Assembly: GCA_004026145.2 (NCBI GenBank)
Contig: CP034977.1
Location: forward strand, 3,613,484 to 3,677,483
DNA: 64,000 bases
Direction of reading: 5' to 3'
DNA from: Takifugu bimaculatus
Taxonomy: Eukaryota > Chordata > Actinopteri > Tetraodontiformes > Tetraodontidae
In this document: in pieces, positions 12,521-25,745 of the stretch
How positions within the stretch are numbered: position 1 is the stretch's first letter
How the letters are laid out: every line of letters starts with the position of its first letter
Translations under genes and position numbers: made by a program
The notes under the pieces: model-generated
Databases searched by the model: none
Seen by the model: the letters and a program-made list of their open reading frames with translations, nothing else
Told to the model about the DNA's origin: nothing

Positions 12521-15500
12521 TCTGGAAGCCATCGCAGCTCCTACACGCAGAAAGCTACAGACATTTAACGTGCACACGTAAGAGCTGAGAGGGCTGACGA
12601 GGGCCCACGGAGATCTGAGAGTGTGAGGCACCGAGGAGGGATGTCTGACACGCCGGCAGGTGGGACGGGTCACACGGAGGTTCCGGCAGTCTACAAGATG
12701 AACTCAGAAAACAGCTTCTGGTTTAAAATAAGAGCGGCGAGGGCGTTTAATGAGCGAGGACATTGATTCTGTGAAGGTGGCCCACAAATGGGGCGACACC
12801 TTCGTTAGGATATGGTTTAAACAGCACTCGTTTGAGTCTGTAACCAGCCAAATGTTCCCTCTCCTCCGTTCTGGAGTAGAATAAAGAGTTTCTTCATTTG
12901 GAGACAGAATTGTTGACAAAGTACTTTCAAGAATTATTACAACAGCTTTTATAAATATTTTGTGTTTAATTCACTTTTTGAAATTTGTCCTTAATAACTT
13001 CAGCGGCTGAAACCAGAAGTCCAGTGAGTTTGTCCCTTTTTACGTGCTTTATTAAAGAGCTTGGAGGATTAAATAATAAGATCTTTACACACGTTCAGTC
13101 TCTTTCACACTTGGCCACTAACTGACAATCAATAGAATAGGAATTTTAAGTGTGTCCCAAACACTCACGCGTTCCCCTGACGCACAGAAGAGCTTCACCC
13201 TCCGACACCCAATACGCTCCGGCTCCAGGATCGATCCCGTTTCACTCCCAAAAACACAGGGAGGGACGGCAGAGGTGGGTGAAGGACATCTGGAGCGGCA
13301 GCCATCTGCGACCCCTTTGCTCCGTAAATGTGTTTACACGTGACAGACATTCAGAGCGTCGGGGTTGGGAGTGAAGGGAAAGATGGAGGTAACCACGTCG
13401 CTATCCTCATGGTTTCAAGTGCTCTGGACGTCGTTTTACTGTCAACACGCCACCATGTTTCTTCCAAAGAAAACCTTTAAATGTCACTGAAAATAATCAC
13501 TTACGGGGATTATTGTCTTCAAATGTTTGAAGCAGACAAAGAGAAGCAATAAATCTTTGCTGTGATCAGCAGCAGCACCTTGAACTCCGAATACCTGGCA
13601 CCTGCTGAATCTGTTAATAATGAACCCGTATTAGATTTTAATTAGCTCCACAGACGTGAGAGAAGCTCCCAGATTAAATGAAACCTTATCAATACCACGC
13701 TGACTCCACACTGCAGAAAACCCACCATTCATTTCATCTGCTTTGGCCAAATATTTGGCGGCGCTGACTCTTTGGGGTTGTGATATATGAAAGCCTTATT
13801 CATCATCGTGCACAGTTTCCTGGTCCTCTAAACGCTTGTCCTTAATGCACTTTTCTACAGAGCCTTTTTATAAAGAACCCCCTGAAAGAGAGCGTCAGGC
13901 TAAAAGCTTCGACGGCGGCGCCGACGCAGCGCTGGCGTCCTCACCGACGGGGAGAGTTGGTGCACGTGGACGTCAGTTAGCAGCAACGCTGAAGAACAGC
14001 GCACGTGTCACCTGGGGACGAGGACGCACAAACACACAGGCGCTAATTAGCTTGCTTTATTTCTCAATCACGGAGACAATGTGGGACTTTATCGCTTCTC
14101 TCTCCTGCCCCCCCCCCCCACCGTTGGGGGAGTTGATCTACAATGGGCCGCGTTCCCCACCTGCTCAGCTGCAAACGCAGGATAAGAGGAATTTTAGCGG
14201 CGGAGAGAACATATGGCCTCCACCACCAGCCCATGCCTCCTCAGCGTGTGTGCGCTCACATGAGGAAAGGGAAGTTCATTAATGAGGTGAGGAGGAATAA
14301 ATAGAAAGCACCGACAGAAGTGGAAGTATGCTAGGCTGTCAGTAACGGTTAATTCTCGTTGTCAGAGTCTGGAACAAACCTCGTGACGTATCGCACCGCG
14401 GAGAAAATGAGGGCTTAAACCGGACAGTTCGCACTATATTAGCAGCACAGCAAAACCCCAGAAAGGCTTAGCGGGTGTCAGAATCCCGTTCCCCCTCCGT
14501 TAACGGAAACAGACACATAAATTAGCCCATCTGAGCACAATTAGATTCTGCACCGACCCCAATTAGGAGGAACTGACCCGGTGAGACAAGCTTCTGTAGA
14601 AAAAAGGAAGGGGGGGGTAAAGATGACGAGGAGACAAACAAAATGGATCCAGCTCTTCCAAAGTCAGTGGATAGGTTGCTCACAGTGGGAGATCATCTAA
14701 TCCAACCCCGGGAAGGAGAAATCACGACCCTTATTACACCACTGGGAAGATGAGGTCCATTCTGGAGGTTTGTAATGTTCCGAGAACATTTTAGATGGCT
14801 TGTTTCGCCGTCCTTTTGTCAGAGCTGATATTAGCGCTGGTTTCCTCCCCGTGTGAGACCACCTCCCCCGTGGTGCTCCCAGACCTGCCAGCCCAAATGA
14901 AGGAGTGCGAGTTTTTAGAGCAACTGCAGGACTTTGTTTCCTGATTTACCTGTTTTAATGTGACTCGGGCCTCATCCAGGCTGCCGAGAAAAACTATTTC
15001 ACCTGGAAATGAAGAAGCTTTGTTGGATTTACGTGCGTGTACCTTTCAGAATCCTATGGTTTCCCTGTTGGGCCACTTAAAAACGCTCCACTCTGGAACT
15101 AGTTTTCAAAAAGTGCCAATTTCAGGGACTCGATGGCTAAAGATGTAGAAGATTTGAAACTACCCAGATCTCAGGTTAAGGAAACATTCAGAAACACAGA
15201 ACCCACAACCCTCCTGACACACAAAGACCACGAGACGTCAGACAGGAACAGCACAGCTGGAGACTTTTATACCCACAGGAAGGGGGCGGAGCTAATTACA
15301 GACAGGTGAGAACAACTACAGTGATTACACAAGGAGCCAGGCTGGGAAGACCGGGTCACCGGATGGCATGTTTGTGCAGCTCTTTAAGAATTCATTCTGA
15401 TTATTTGGTCTGAATTTATCTCTTTGCTGATCACATTTCTGCAGATCAGGCCAGGAAAACTCGTCATTTTCCAGTCGGGCAAACTGGAGGAATTCAACGG

Positions 15501-16816
15501 GAGGGCCGGATGACTTCAGCAGCTTGGTACCAATTACTTCTCAGCACTCTGAATTGGAACTTTCAAAAGAGGCAGAACGTGCACAGCAGCCATCAGCGAT
15601 AGCTGCCATCTGGGGCTGGTTACCGGCCACTTTTAGCCTGGAATTCTGACTGCAGGATTCCTAAATTCGATTAAGATTCTTCTTCTTCTTCTTCTTCTTC
15701 AGCTTCGGTTCCAACTGCTGTGTTTTAATTCCAGCTGCAGCCTGTGAAAGTGCAGGATCGCGACGCCTCTGGCTCATGATGCCGACACCAATGGGCAGAC
15801 TTGGTGCCGAGCAGCCGTTTGTTGCAGGGAATCCTCAGAATTCCGAAGGCCGGCGTGAGCTCCGGCGCCTCGTCTCTGACGGCCTCGTCAGTCAGGCTCT
15901 TCAGCCGTGCCGACCGTCGCTCGTCCCGTCCCTTTAATCATTTTAATGGCCCTCCTCGCTTCCTCTGAACCCTCTTTGCTCACGTCCCACTCACCCACTT
16001 TCAAGTGTTTTTCCTCTCATCACACTCACTCCTCCTTCTGGAGTCCCCCCCCCCCCCCACCCGCCCCTTCACCCCCCCCCACCCCACTCAGCCCTCCGCA
16101 GTCTTTTAGCAGGCGGAGGAGAGCGAAGGCTGTTCATTTGTACTGTAGACGAGCCACTTCAGACCAACACTGACACCCACTCTGCTCAGAAGTGGAGGCG
16201 GAGGAGAGAAAAGAGATAGAATGAGGGGGAGAGCGAGAGAGCATGGGAACCACTGTGTAGAATAAGGCCAACACGCTCTTCAGAACATCCACATTTAAGA
16301 AGCGTCATCTGGTTGTTGACCTCAAGAAATGCTGTAAACAGTGTTCTGAGCTCTATTATCAATAAACAGAACGTAAATGCTCTAATAATAAAGAACAGCT
16401 TCCTCTCGCTCTCTGTTCTTCTGCTTTGTGTCTTTTCTTTGTTCTCTCTCTCACAGACACACACATATATCCCATCCTCCCCATGGTCATATCTCCCCGT
16501 CTCCCTCGGGTGCAGTGTAACAGTATCTGGCTCCGCGGCTCTGCGCTCCGTCCTCGGAGATTCCTCCGCCTCTTTCTGTAGTGCTGCCATTTTTTTTTTT
16601 TTTTACTCCGCAGGGATCAGGAACTAAATATGACAGCCTGCACCACAGAGACACAGGAGGAGGATGTTAGACTTTGGTCCTACAATGGAGGACGGGACAT
16701 TGTTTGGCCTGTAGCAGCAAAAGTTCCATAGAGAGAATCACTTTGGGTCTACTTTAGAGACATTTTCATCAAGTGGAATCCAGTTAGACGATAAAGGCTA
16801 ACATGACCATTTTACT

Positions 16817-16820
<4 letters not shown>
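12521..16820. other. Gene-free region with one CNE-like block
   Basis: No exon recognised. A repeat-free block with TAAT cores lies at about 13560-13830. C runs lie at 14109 and 16037-16080, a (TTC)n run at 15678-15700 and a poly-T at 16591-16604. At 15240-15350 the sequence resembles an interspersed repeat, but I cannot name it. Confidence 0.5.

Positions 16821-16865
<45 letters not shown>
16821..16865. repeat. (GT)n microsatellite
   Basis: Pure GT over 45 bp. Confidence 0.98.
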
Positions 16866-16869
<4 letters not shown>

Positions 16870-19800
16870 CATCATTAGATCATAGAGCCCCGACACATGG
16901 ATGTCCTTCAGGTAAACCAGATTTGTCACATCGCCAAGCGCCACCATCAGGTGGCGGTGCTAAGCGGCTCAGCCTCACCGCAAAGGTCGCCGGGACAGCG
17001 TCCCAGAAATGCCCCGGAGAGACGGTGGGGTGGCAGATGGAGGACAGGCAACGGTGCGGTAATGACAGGACTCTAAAGACACGACGGCACCGCCGGGGTC
17101 GGCCAGGCTAGTCAGATTATGCTAATCCACTCAAGCTATTAGAGGCATCCCAAGCTTGTACGACCAGTTTTTGCCAACACGCTGAATAAATGTGATGAAA
17201 TCTGTGATGAGTGAAAGGATAAGTGGTGGTGGGGTGTTTATTGTGAAATAGGAAGCAGAGAAGAAAGTTGTTCTTTGTCCTCCCGGGATTTACTTCATCT
17301 CTACTGCTGGGAAAAAAGAAGATAAAGCAGTTGATTCCTAGTTGTTTGTGGTTAGTAGTTGAATTCCTGCCCGCTTGCTGTAATTGTGTAGCAGCGTTTC
17401 CAGATTGTGCCGCAGCAAAACTCTTCCCGCCTGCCCGCACTTGTCCCTCTTCCCTGCTGCATATTTTCCATCACAAAAGCCAGAAGAAGAAGAAGGAGAG
17501 AAAAAGAGCAGGACCGAGACAGGAGGAGGAATGACAGAGACGGACAAAGGTTGATTAAATTGGTTTTCAATTCTGGGTGTCTGCATCTGAGGCGACTGCA
17601 TTAATTTGCTCTATTACACATTTGAGCGCCAGCGAGTGTATTAAGAGCGGTTGTATATCATATAAGTGACTTCTCTGAGAGCCTGCTGCCAAATAAGAGC
17701 CCGCAGTCCATCTATGGGAGGATTAACCGAGGTCAGCCGGCACACCCGGGCCTGAATACGCCACATATTTGATGTAAGAGATTCTTTGTCCTCTCTGTAA
17801 TGGGCTCCGTCCAGTTATGTCAGGATTAACGTCTATATAATGGGACCGGTTGATTCACGACGGGCAGGTATTTTCAGAGGAATCTGCTCGGCAGCTGTGT
17901 CAGTATTTAACCTTCATATTCAAATAGACAAAAGAATCTGCACCGAATTTGGGTTTCGAGCCAAAAAAAAGATTTTCTTGGGATTGTTCCAGATTGTAGT
18001 TAATATAAAAGGTGCATTTGTGAGAATAACCCTGTTTACGGGCTGAGGAATCATCCTCCAGGACGACTCCTCGCCTGCAGCGGACCTGCCTTCTGCCCAC
18101 AAAACAGTTATTTTCCTCACGTATCTGAAACAGCCTCACAGGCGACCGCAGGCCTGCTGGGACGCTCCTCAGCCCTCCACATATGAAGCCACACATAAAT
18201 CCGCCTCTCGTCTTCCAAATTATGATTAGAACAGGGAAATAACTGGAATCCAATGGATCCCTGCTGAGTGAGGGTTCAATCTGACTTTAATCCGAATGTG
18301 TGGCGTTCCAGTTCTCTGACAACATGAGTTACTAGCACAGCTACAGCACGTTAGCCTTCCAGAGGTGGTTCCATCCATGTGAAGATGACGCCGCCGGCTG
18401 TGTGTGGTCCCATCACACACGATTTACGTCCCAGCAGAGTCGCAAAGACAGCGTTTCAATTAGAAACCCCAATCAGGTGGCCTTCATTAGCATTCCCTGG
18501 AAAAGTTACAGTCTCCAGCTGAGCTAATCCGCTATGCCAGGAATGTTTGGGCTGATGGAATGTGGTCGCCGTGGTTACGAAACTGTCAAATGTTACTGAT
18601 CGACAGCAATATGAGTTCACAGCAACCATTTTGCACGCTCATTCACACTGTAGGGCCACGACGGCACGTCCACAGGTGGACCACAGGTGTCAGCACTTGG
18701 ACCACTGAACTTCCTGGAAAACCCGACCGGCCCTCGCTTCAGCCCCAAAAGCCCTCGTGTACTTTGGAAAAACACATGGAAAGAATAGGAAAGGGGCCGC
18801 TGGTGATTAATGGGCCCAAAGGTGTAAAAACATTTTCACAGCGCTGATAAATCCAAAGTTGCAGATTCTGTTTATCAAACCTAAATTGGCTCCGATTTCT
18901 TTCGGCGACGCCGAAGGATTTCCTCTGATTTGTGAGCAGGATGAATAAAACAATGAGATCTTTATCCGTAACGCGGGTTATGATGGATGGCAGAAACGTT
19001 GCCAAGGCAACAATTTTAATATTCCACCTTGGGTGAATGGAGATGTAAATGAGGGCCACGGTGGCGGTCCTGCCCCCTACACACCAACACACCCTGGCTC
19101 GCCCCCTTTTGTGGTGCCTGTGCAGGAGAAAGAGACCTCTTCAGGGTTGTCAGCACTCAACAATGCCATTCATCATGTCCTCCGTTCGGAGTGCGTGCAG
19201 GTGTTTACTGTACGGATGAGAAGAAAGGGAGATGGGGGGGGGGGGCAAACGTCAGCAGACTCCATGTCTGGATGGCAGATGGGGGGGGTGGGGGGGGGGG
19301 GGTGGAGACCCAGCAAGAGGGGTGTCAGAAATCAAATGTTTATGATGGAAGGAATCAGATCTGATCCGATCAGACCACCCAATGGATGAAAGGAAACGTC
19401 CTAAAAAGGAGGGCTGGGGAGGATTTCTACGGTGGCCTGTGAGGGCCAAACCCCACATCTCTCCAACCACGTGCGTGCTTTTATAGACTCCAGAGATGAT
19501 ACATGTAATATACAGAAGACGAATCAGAGAGAGGCTAAAATACCAGTCACCATGGATACTGCAAAGCTAAATTTGGGTCTGGATCCTTGGAACCAGAACC
19601 AGCAGTGGAATACAGCAGGTGTGTGCCAGGTTCCAGCTTCTCACGACTTCTTTCATTTCCCGTTCCCACTCGTCAAAATCGACACGCACTGGTCAGGGGT
19701 CGTAACTCCCGAGGCGGCGCTTTGAAGCCGTGCCTCGCCGCGCTCGTGTAACCTACATAACTCGGGATCAATACGCCCCAGAACTTATTTATGGGCTTGT

Positions 19801-19905
19801 AGGCCGATCACGACCGTGGCCCAGCAGCAGGTGAGGAGCTTGTGGGTTCAGTGTTGTTTGAAGCCGCAAAGAAGATACGTCAGACTGGATGATGCACATG
19901 GTGTG

Positions 19906-19910
<5 letters not shown>
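16866..19910. other. Gene-free region with one CNE-like block
   Basis: No exon recognised. A repeat-free block at about 17580-17850 stands out. G runs lie at 19233 and 19280-19302. Confidence 0.5.
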
Positions 19911-19945
<35 letters not shown>

Positions 19946-20053
19946 AAATTATCCTAATGAAAAGTAATAAGGGTGCTCCCAATGATCTACACCCGAGGTT
20001 GCCCCAGAGCTGTGTGAAATAAAATAACATTAACCTGAATTATATAGGCTGCC

Positions 20054-20136
<83 letters not shown>

Positions 20137-20284
20137 ACCATCTTACCTGGCATTTACTCTACAACAGGGAGTCACAGATACCATGAAGCAGCAGGGACAT
20201 CAAACCATAAACATTCGTCAAAGAGATAATAAATATATTAGTGTGTGTGTGTGTGTGTGTGAGTGTGTGTGTGTGTGTGTGTGT
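19911..20284. repeat. Cluster of three CA/GT microsatellites
   Basis: (GT)n at 19911-19944, (CA)n at 20055-20130 and (GT)n at 20241-20284. The second and third face each other as complementary sequences about 110 bp apart. Confidence 0.97.
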
Positions 20285-20400
20285 GACAGAGAGAGAGAGT
20301 TCTTGTACATGTTACATAGTGCTAACCAGCATGCACTTGTCCCTACAGCACAATGAGGACATTGGGCTCAGACGTCTCGTGGGTGTTTGGTGCAGCGGAA
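20285..20400. repeat. Microsatellite-flanked interspersed-repeat fragment
   Basis: Begins GAGAGAG TTCTTGTACATG and contains GAGGACATTGG. Both words recur in the same order at 52326-52420. Confidence 0.5.
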
Positions 20401-20969
20401 TATAAAGATGATGTCATCTAAAGATAAAACACACGTGTGTGTCGCCTTTATTCCAGCAGCGAATGGACCTGGACACGGCTCTGACGACCCCGTCGGGCCT
20501 GAGTCATCATTGACAAGAGGTCATTAATTATTCAGTCTGTGTTTTCAATTTGACAAGCAGCCACTTTGCTGTCACGTGCACATTTGCATCACGGATGAAT
20601 GTGAGGAAATCAGCAGGAATCTGATCCGAAGTAAATCTAAAGTGTGATTACGTGGAAAATATCCAACATGACATCAGCTCAAATGTGTTTGTGCTGAACA
20701 AACAGCGACGTGAAGAACTTCTAGTGGAGGGAAATTAATGCCAACTCATGTTAAATTCATGCTAAAACCTTGGAAATAAACTGAATTTGAGGCCAAACTA
20801 AAAAAAATCACCCGACATAAATATTCCACCCTTGGTTGGTGGAGAGTTTTCCATTTATTTTTTTATTTAATGTTCCTCTCCTCCCGAAAGCCTCTCCTCT
20901 CCCCTAGCAAAAGAACCTCTCCGCGCTAAGAGAAGACTCTCCTTTCACTGTCTATACGCTCCTCTCAGT

Positions 20970-21045
20970 AATACTATCCTCTCCTCTCCTCTCCTCTCCT
21001 CTCCTCCCTCTCCTCTCCTCCCCTCCCCCCCCCTCCCCTCCCCTG
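20970..21045. repeat. (CTCCT)n pyrimidine-rich pentanucleotide repeat
   Basis: TCCTC units decaying into CCCCTCCC runs. Confidence 0.9.
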
Positions 21046-22548
21046 GATGATGAAGATGAGGGGGTGGGAGCCAGAGTGGAGAAGATGAGCATCTATTTTC
21101 CATCTCCACGGCCTCCATGAAAAGGCTCTTTGTCACAAACACACAAATTTGTCACTTCCTGCCTTTTTCCACGTGCTCATGTAGCCAGGGACGGCGGTGG
21201 CGTCCTTTCGCCTGGAAACAAAAACAGCGTGTCACCATCGGCGGCGTCCACGTGAACGCTCAGGCGGACCTTGATGTTCCGTCTCTACTCAAAGACTGCG
21301 AGTCGCCTGATGGAAAACATCCCCTGACGACAGTCGCCAACAGAGCGACGCTCCCACCACTTTAGCGTGCAGGAGCTGTGGCTCCTCCCCCCAGAAGAGG
21401 CACCATGACGTTTTTTTTAAAGCATTTTTAGCACAAACGGTTGGTGGAGCATAAACGAGCCGTGCAGGAAACAACTGATCTTCGGGATTGTTTGTTCCTG
21501 GCGGGAAAAGAGGCGTGTGTGATGCTCGGGTGAATCTCAGCCCGTTTTCTACGGCTGAGCCCGGCTTGTTGAAACATCACTGCGATTTTTGAAGCACCTC
21601 TGTGTTTTTTAATTAACTTTCACTATTTCAGCCACCAAGCGCTCGTGGCCCTTCAGCATTTCCTCACCTCCGGTCCCTGCTCCCTCCCCCTCCCCCGTCA
21701 TTAGGACTCTCCAGCGTCCCATTAGAGGGATCCTGATAATCATCCTCCGTGGGATGATTCCTGTGGGTTGTAAAGTGGGACGCGCTCAGAATAACATCCC
21801 TCCGCAGATTCTTGAACAGGCACATTCAAACACTTCACCTCGCGTAAAACAACACTCGGTTTAATGTGAAGCAAGACGGCAAATCCCCAGGCTGGCATTT
21901 AGAGTCCTTATTACTGCTGTAATCCAGTCGTGCAGTGTTTGAGCGTCCCGAGAGCAGCGAGACATTCTCATGCTAACTGTGACATCGTTAACTTTATTAA
22001 ACTCCAACTTTATTTTCCGCTTATTTTGCAGGCGTCCTTTCACCCACGCTGCTAGAGAAGCCTTAGGATTATTTTCTGTCTCCACCTGTTTACCATGAAC
22101 CCATGACTCAACAGGTTAGCATCAAAATAGTGCTATCAAAGCCTATTGCGGCGCTGTTTTGCTCATCTCAATATGTTTCAAGTCCATTTTGTGGACACAC
22201 AGAAGAAATACGTTTAAAAATGAATGACGTCGACTGTATTCTGCCCACAGACCTCAGATCTGTGCCACATTCCACGTGTAACCAGCAGTTTGCATCATTT
22301 AGAGCGATGTTGAAAGGGATGAGGAAGAGTGGGCGAGAGACAACAAAGACAGAGGGACTGGAAACCACCACACACACACACACACACACACACACGTCTG
22401 GTGTGTGTGAGCAGTGGAGCTGCGCGGACTTGTCCAGTCACCTATCAAAGCCCAGCTAATGAATAGCCCTCTAATCCCCTCATTGAGATACGGAGAACAG
22501 GCTGGCTGCTAATGCTGTCAGACAGAGATGCGTCCTTTCTCTCCTTCA

Positions 22549-22589
<41 letters not shown>

Positions 22590-25511
22590 GAGCAGGAATT
22601 AAGCGTGAAACACACAACAAGACGGAATCCTTGAGACGTGATGGTGAGAGCAACAGTTTTTGGACTGTGATCAGTCTAATTATCCCAGGGTGGGTTTGTC
22701 CTGGTTGTGGAATCAGCTTCAGCATGTTTGCTTCTATCCGACGTTCCTCCCAGAGCTGGATCAGCATGAGAGCAATAAACAGTTACGCAAGATGGGTGGA
22801 ATTATGCATCGCGTTGTCTTTCACCCGGTAAATCATTCAGGCACTTCTGTTTCGACGTCCCCGGCCCGCTCCGTGCACGCCTGTCTTTCATTGCTTTTCC
22901 TTGTCTCGGTTTCACTTCATTTGTACTCGTTGAATATTCAGCCAAACACGGAATAAACACACACTCCGCTTTTTATCTTCCTCTCCTTTCCCTGTCCGCT
23001 CTTTCATCCCGTCTCTGGGTTTAGGCCAGATATCAAATATACAGGGAGACAAAGCTGCCATGCATGACCACCCCCCCCCAACACACCCTTCAGCACCACC
23101 TGGCCGAGGCGGACCAACATCTAGTGGATCAGCGTTCTGCTCCTCCTGAAATGGAGGCGCTTCTTCTGTGGATTTTATAGATTTGATCGCCTTTCGGAGA
23201 TGGTTGCACGTTAGCTCAGATGCACACATGTTGCAGTTTATGTACACAGCAGCCGTGATCTGAATCTGTTCCCACAATTTTGCGTCTGCCAGACAGAATT
23301 TCAATGTTTTAAAGAAGAGGAACACGAATATGAGGAAATACTGAGCGCTGTGTGCTGACATGCATGACAGGAGCTTTTAGCATTTGCCCTGAAAACTCTG
23401 GCGCGTTTCCAGCCAAATCACCTGAAAAACAAATCTCGACTCCAAACGTTCCCATAACAAAGTGTCTGGAAGGGAAAAAAAGGAGATTCTGGAAGCAGAG
23501 AGGCTTGCAGAGCTTCTGAAACGGATCCGAAGCTCAGCTGAAGGAGCTCAGAAACCTGATGTGGCTTTAATTCTGCACAGGGACGTGGGGGTCAGGACCC
23601 TCCCCCGTTCTGTCACCAAAACCCTCCGATTTTCCCGTCCAACTCCGAAACTTTACCCGCGATGCCAGGCTTGGTTTCTCCTGGCCTGGCTGTTTCATCT
23701 GGCTGTTTCCAGGCCGACAGTGATGGATGGCGGCGACAAAGCAGATCTTTTCTGTGGTGGTGTCGTCCGCTCAAATCAGCCGTGTTTTCATACGTAATGA
23801 AGACCACCTGGCTGCGCTAACGAGGTTATGAATAAGAGAGGGACTTTGGTGTCTCAGGTTTTAGCCAAGAACAAAAACATGGACCAAATCTCCCGTCAGA
23901 ACTTTGCTTTCTTTAAGAATAAAGAGGGGTCAAAGGTCAGAGCATGAGAAAGCGTCCCTCTTTAAGGCCGTTTTTTTTCATTTCCAGGAGTCATAAATCG
24001 CTACATTTCATCAGAAACGAAGCTAAATCCATCAACATTTTGACAAATGCATCATTATTTGACATCCCGGGGTGACGACGGTCTCCGGGGGACCGCGTGA
24101 ACGGCATTGAATGTCAGCCGGGACAGACGCCGACAGACACGGGCCGTAAATTACACCCGACACAGCCAGCAAAGGAAAGAGGATCAGGAAGTGGAGGAAC
24201 GGCTGATGATAAACAAAAGGAAAAGCGGATTAGAGGGTGAAAAATAGCTGCAGATGATATGAGGAGGTGAATTAATGGCAGAGCTGAAAAAGATCTGAAA
24301 AGAAAAAGAGAAAAAGGAAGAAAGAGAAGAAAAAGGCTGCATTCTATTTATCCACTGACCTAGAGGGGATCCAGGGACCCCGGCTCTTTATTTACTTTGG
24401 CACCGGCCGACCAATATTATGGGCCTGATGAATATTTATTTATATATATTTCTGGATTTACTTTGCACGGAGAGGTCCTGTTTGGCTTGGCCGGCCTGCG
24501 ACTGGACCATCTGGTTTTCCCCAGGTCGGTTCTGAAGAACCGGACGGAGTCCAGAAGCCCAGCACGCTCTGAAAACAGCAGTGTTTTCTCTGATCTGTGA
24601 CTCCTCCGCCTCCGTCGGGGTCTGCGGGGGGTGAGAGGGGGGCGGCGTGAAGCTGTGCCGGGACCTGGAGGCGGCGATGACAAAACACGCTGTGAGTTTG
24701 GTTCCTTGGAAACATTCCGAACTGCCAGATAACTGCGATCTCTCCTTGGTGGCGCTGCCTGGATGACTTGCTGCCAGACATCCAGAGAACGCTCCTCTAA
24801 AGATCTTATCAGGCTCTCAGGGGCGTTCCCCCTCCGGCTGGATCATGGAGACCATCAGAACGTCTCACTGGAAATGTTGTTGTGAAAGATAAAGGCGTTA
24901 TATTTCATTGTTGGCTAAATTTAGCCAAAAAAATGCTTATTTAGACAGATGATGCATGAAGCTTCTTTAAAGTTCCCATCAATCACTGGGGAGCAGGTAA
25001 TTGGTTTCAGCAGTTCCAGCACAGATGTAGGTGGAGGATAATGTTGGGATCAATACTTTATGACTGAGTCGAGTCGGACTCTAAAACAGAGACGCTGCGA
25101 AATGAAAAAGCCCAAACAAAGTCGATTCTCTTTGCTTCCTGCCAGCGGTGAGAACTCCGGCCAGATTCCCGCTCAGTCCCCCGGACGTGCAAACGTCCCG
25201 ACCCGAGAGGATGACTCACTGGTGCAGGAGCCTGGAAAGTCCTCTTGGCTCTCCCTCCACAAACAGGGTCTTCAGCGAGAGCCCTCGTGTCCAGGAGATC
25301 CAGGACTTGGCAGGCGTGGACGGAGAACTTCAGCGGGTCACGTCTCTCCAGCACCAGGATTTAATAAAAAAGCCGTTCCGAGGCCCCACAAAGATGTGAG
25401 AAATCCTTGTTTATGTGCATAATTTAGTCACACGAGCATATGGATCCATTCATTTTCTGTTAATCACAGCTAATCAGGACATAATCTGGAGGTGGTGCCA
25501 GTGCATCACAG

Positions 25512-25513
<2 letters not shown>
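21046..25513. other. Gene-free region with one CNE-like block
   Basis: No exon recognised. Contains (CA)n at 22368-22395 and (CT)n(CA)n at 22551-22586, a purine-rich run near 24300, and an AT-rich repeat-free block at about 24340-24490. Confidence 0.5.
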
Positions 25514-25546
<33 letters not shown>

Positions 25547-25745
25547 CTGTACTTCTATCTTTTTGTGAGGATTCTCATAGAGTTCTTGACCTAACTCTAA
25601 TCTAAATCCCATCCTAACCCCAACCTTGGGAACATGCCTCAACCCTCAACCAGTCCTTACTGGTTGTTACGACCAGTCAGAATGTCCTCACTTGCCTTAA
25701 AAGTCCTCACTTTGTTAGTAGACTGTAGACTTGTGCACACACAAA
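25514..25745. repeat. (CA)n with a microsatellite-associated interspersed fragment
   Basis: (CA)n at 25514-25545 followed by text with CCTAACTC, CCATCCTAACCCC and TAGTAGACTG words, then more CA. It resembles the reverse complement of parts of 52326-52530. Confidence 0.5.
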
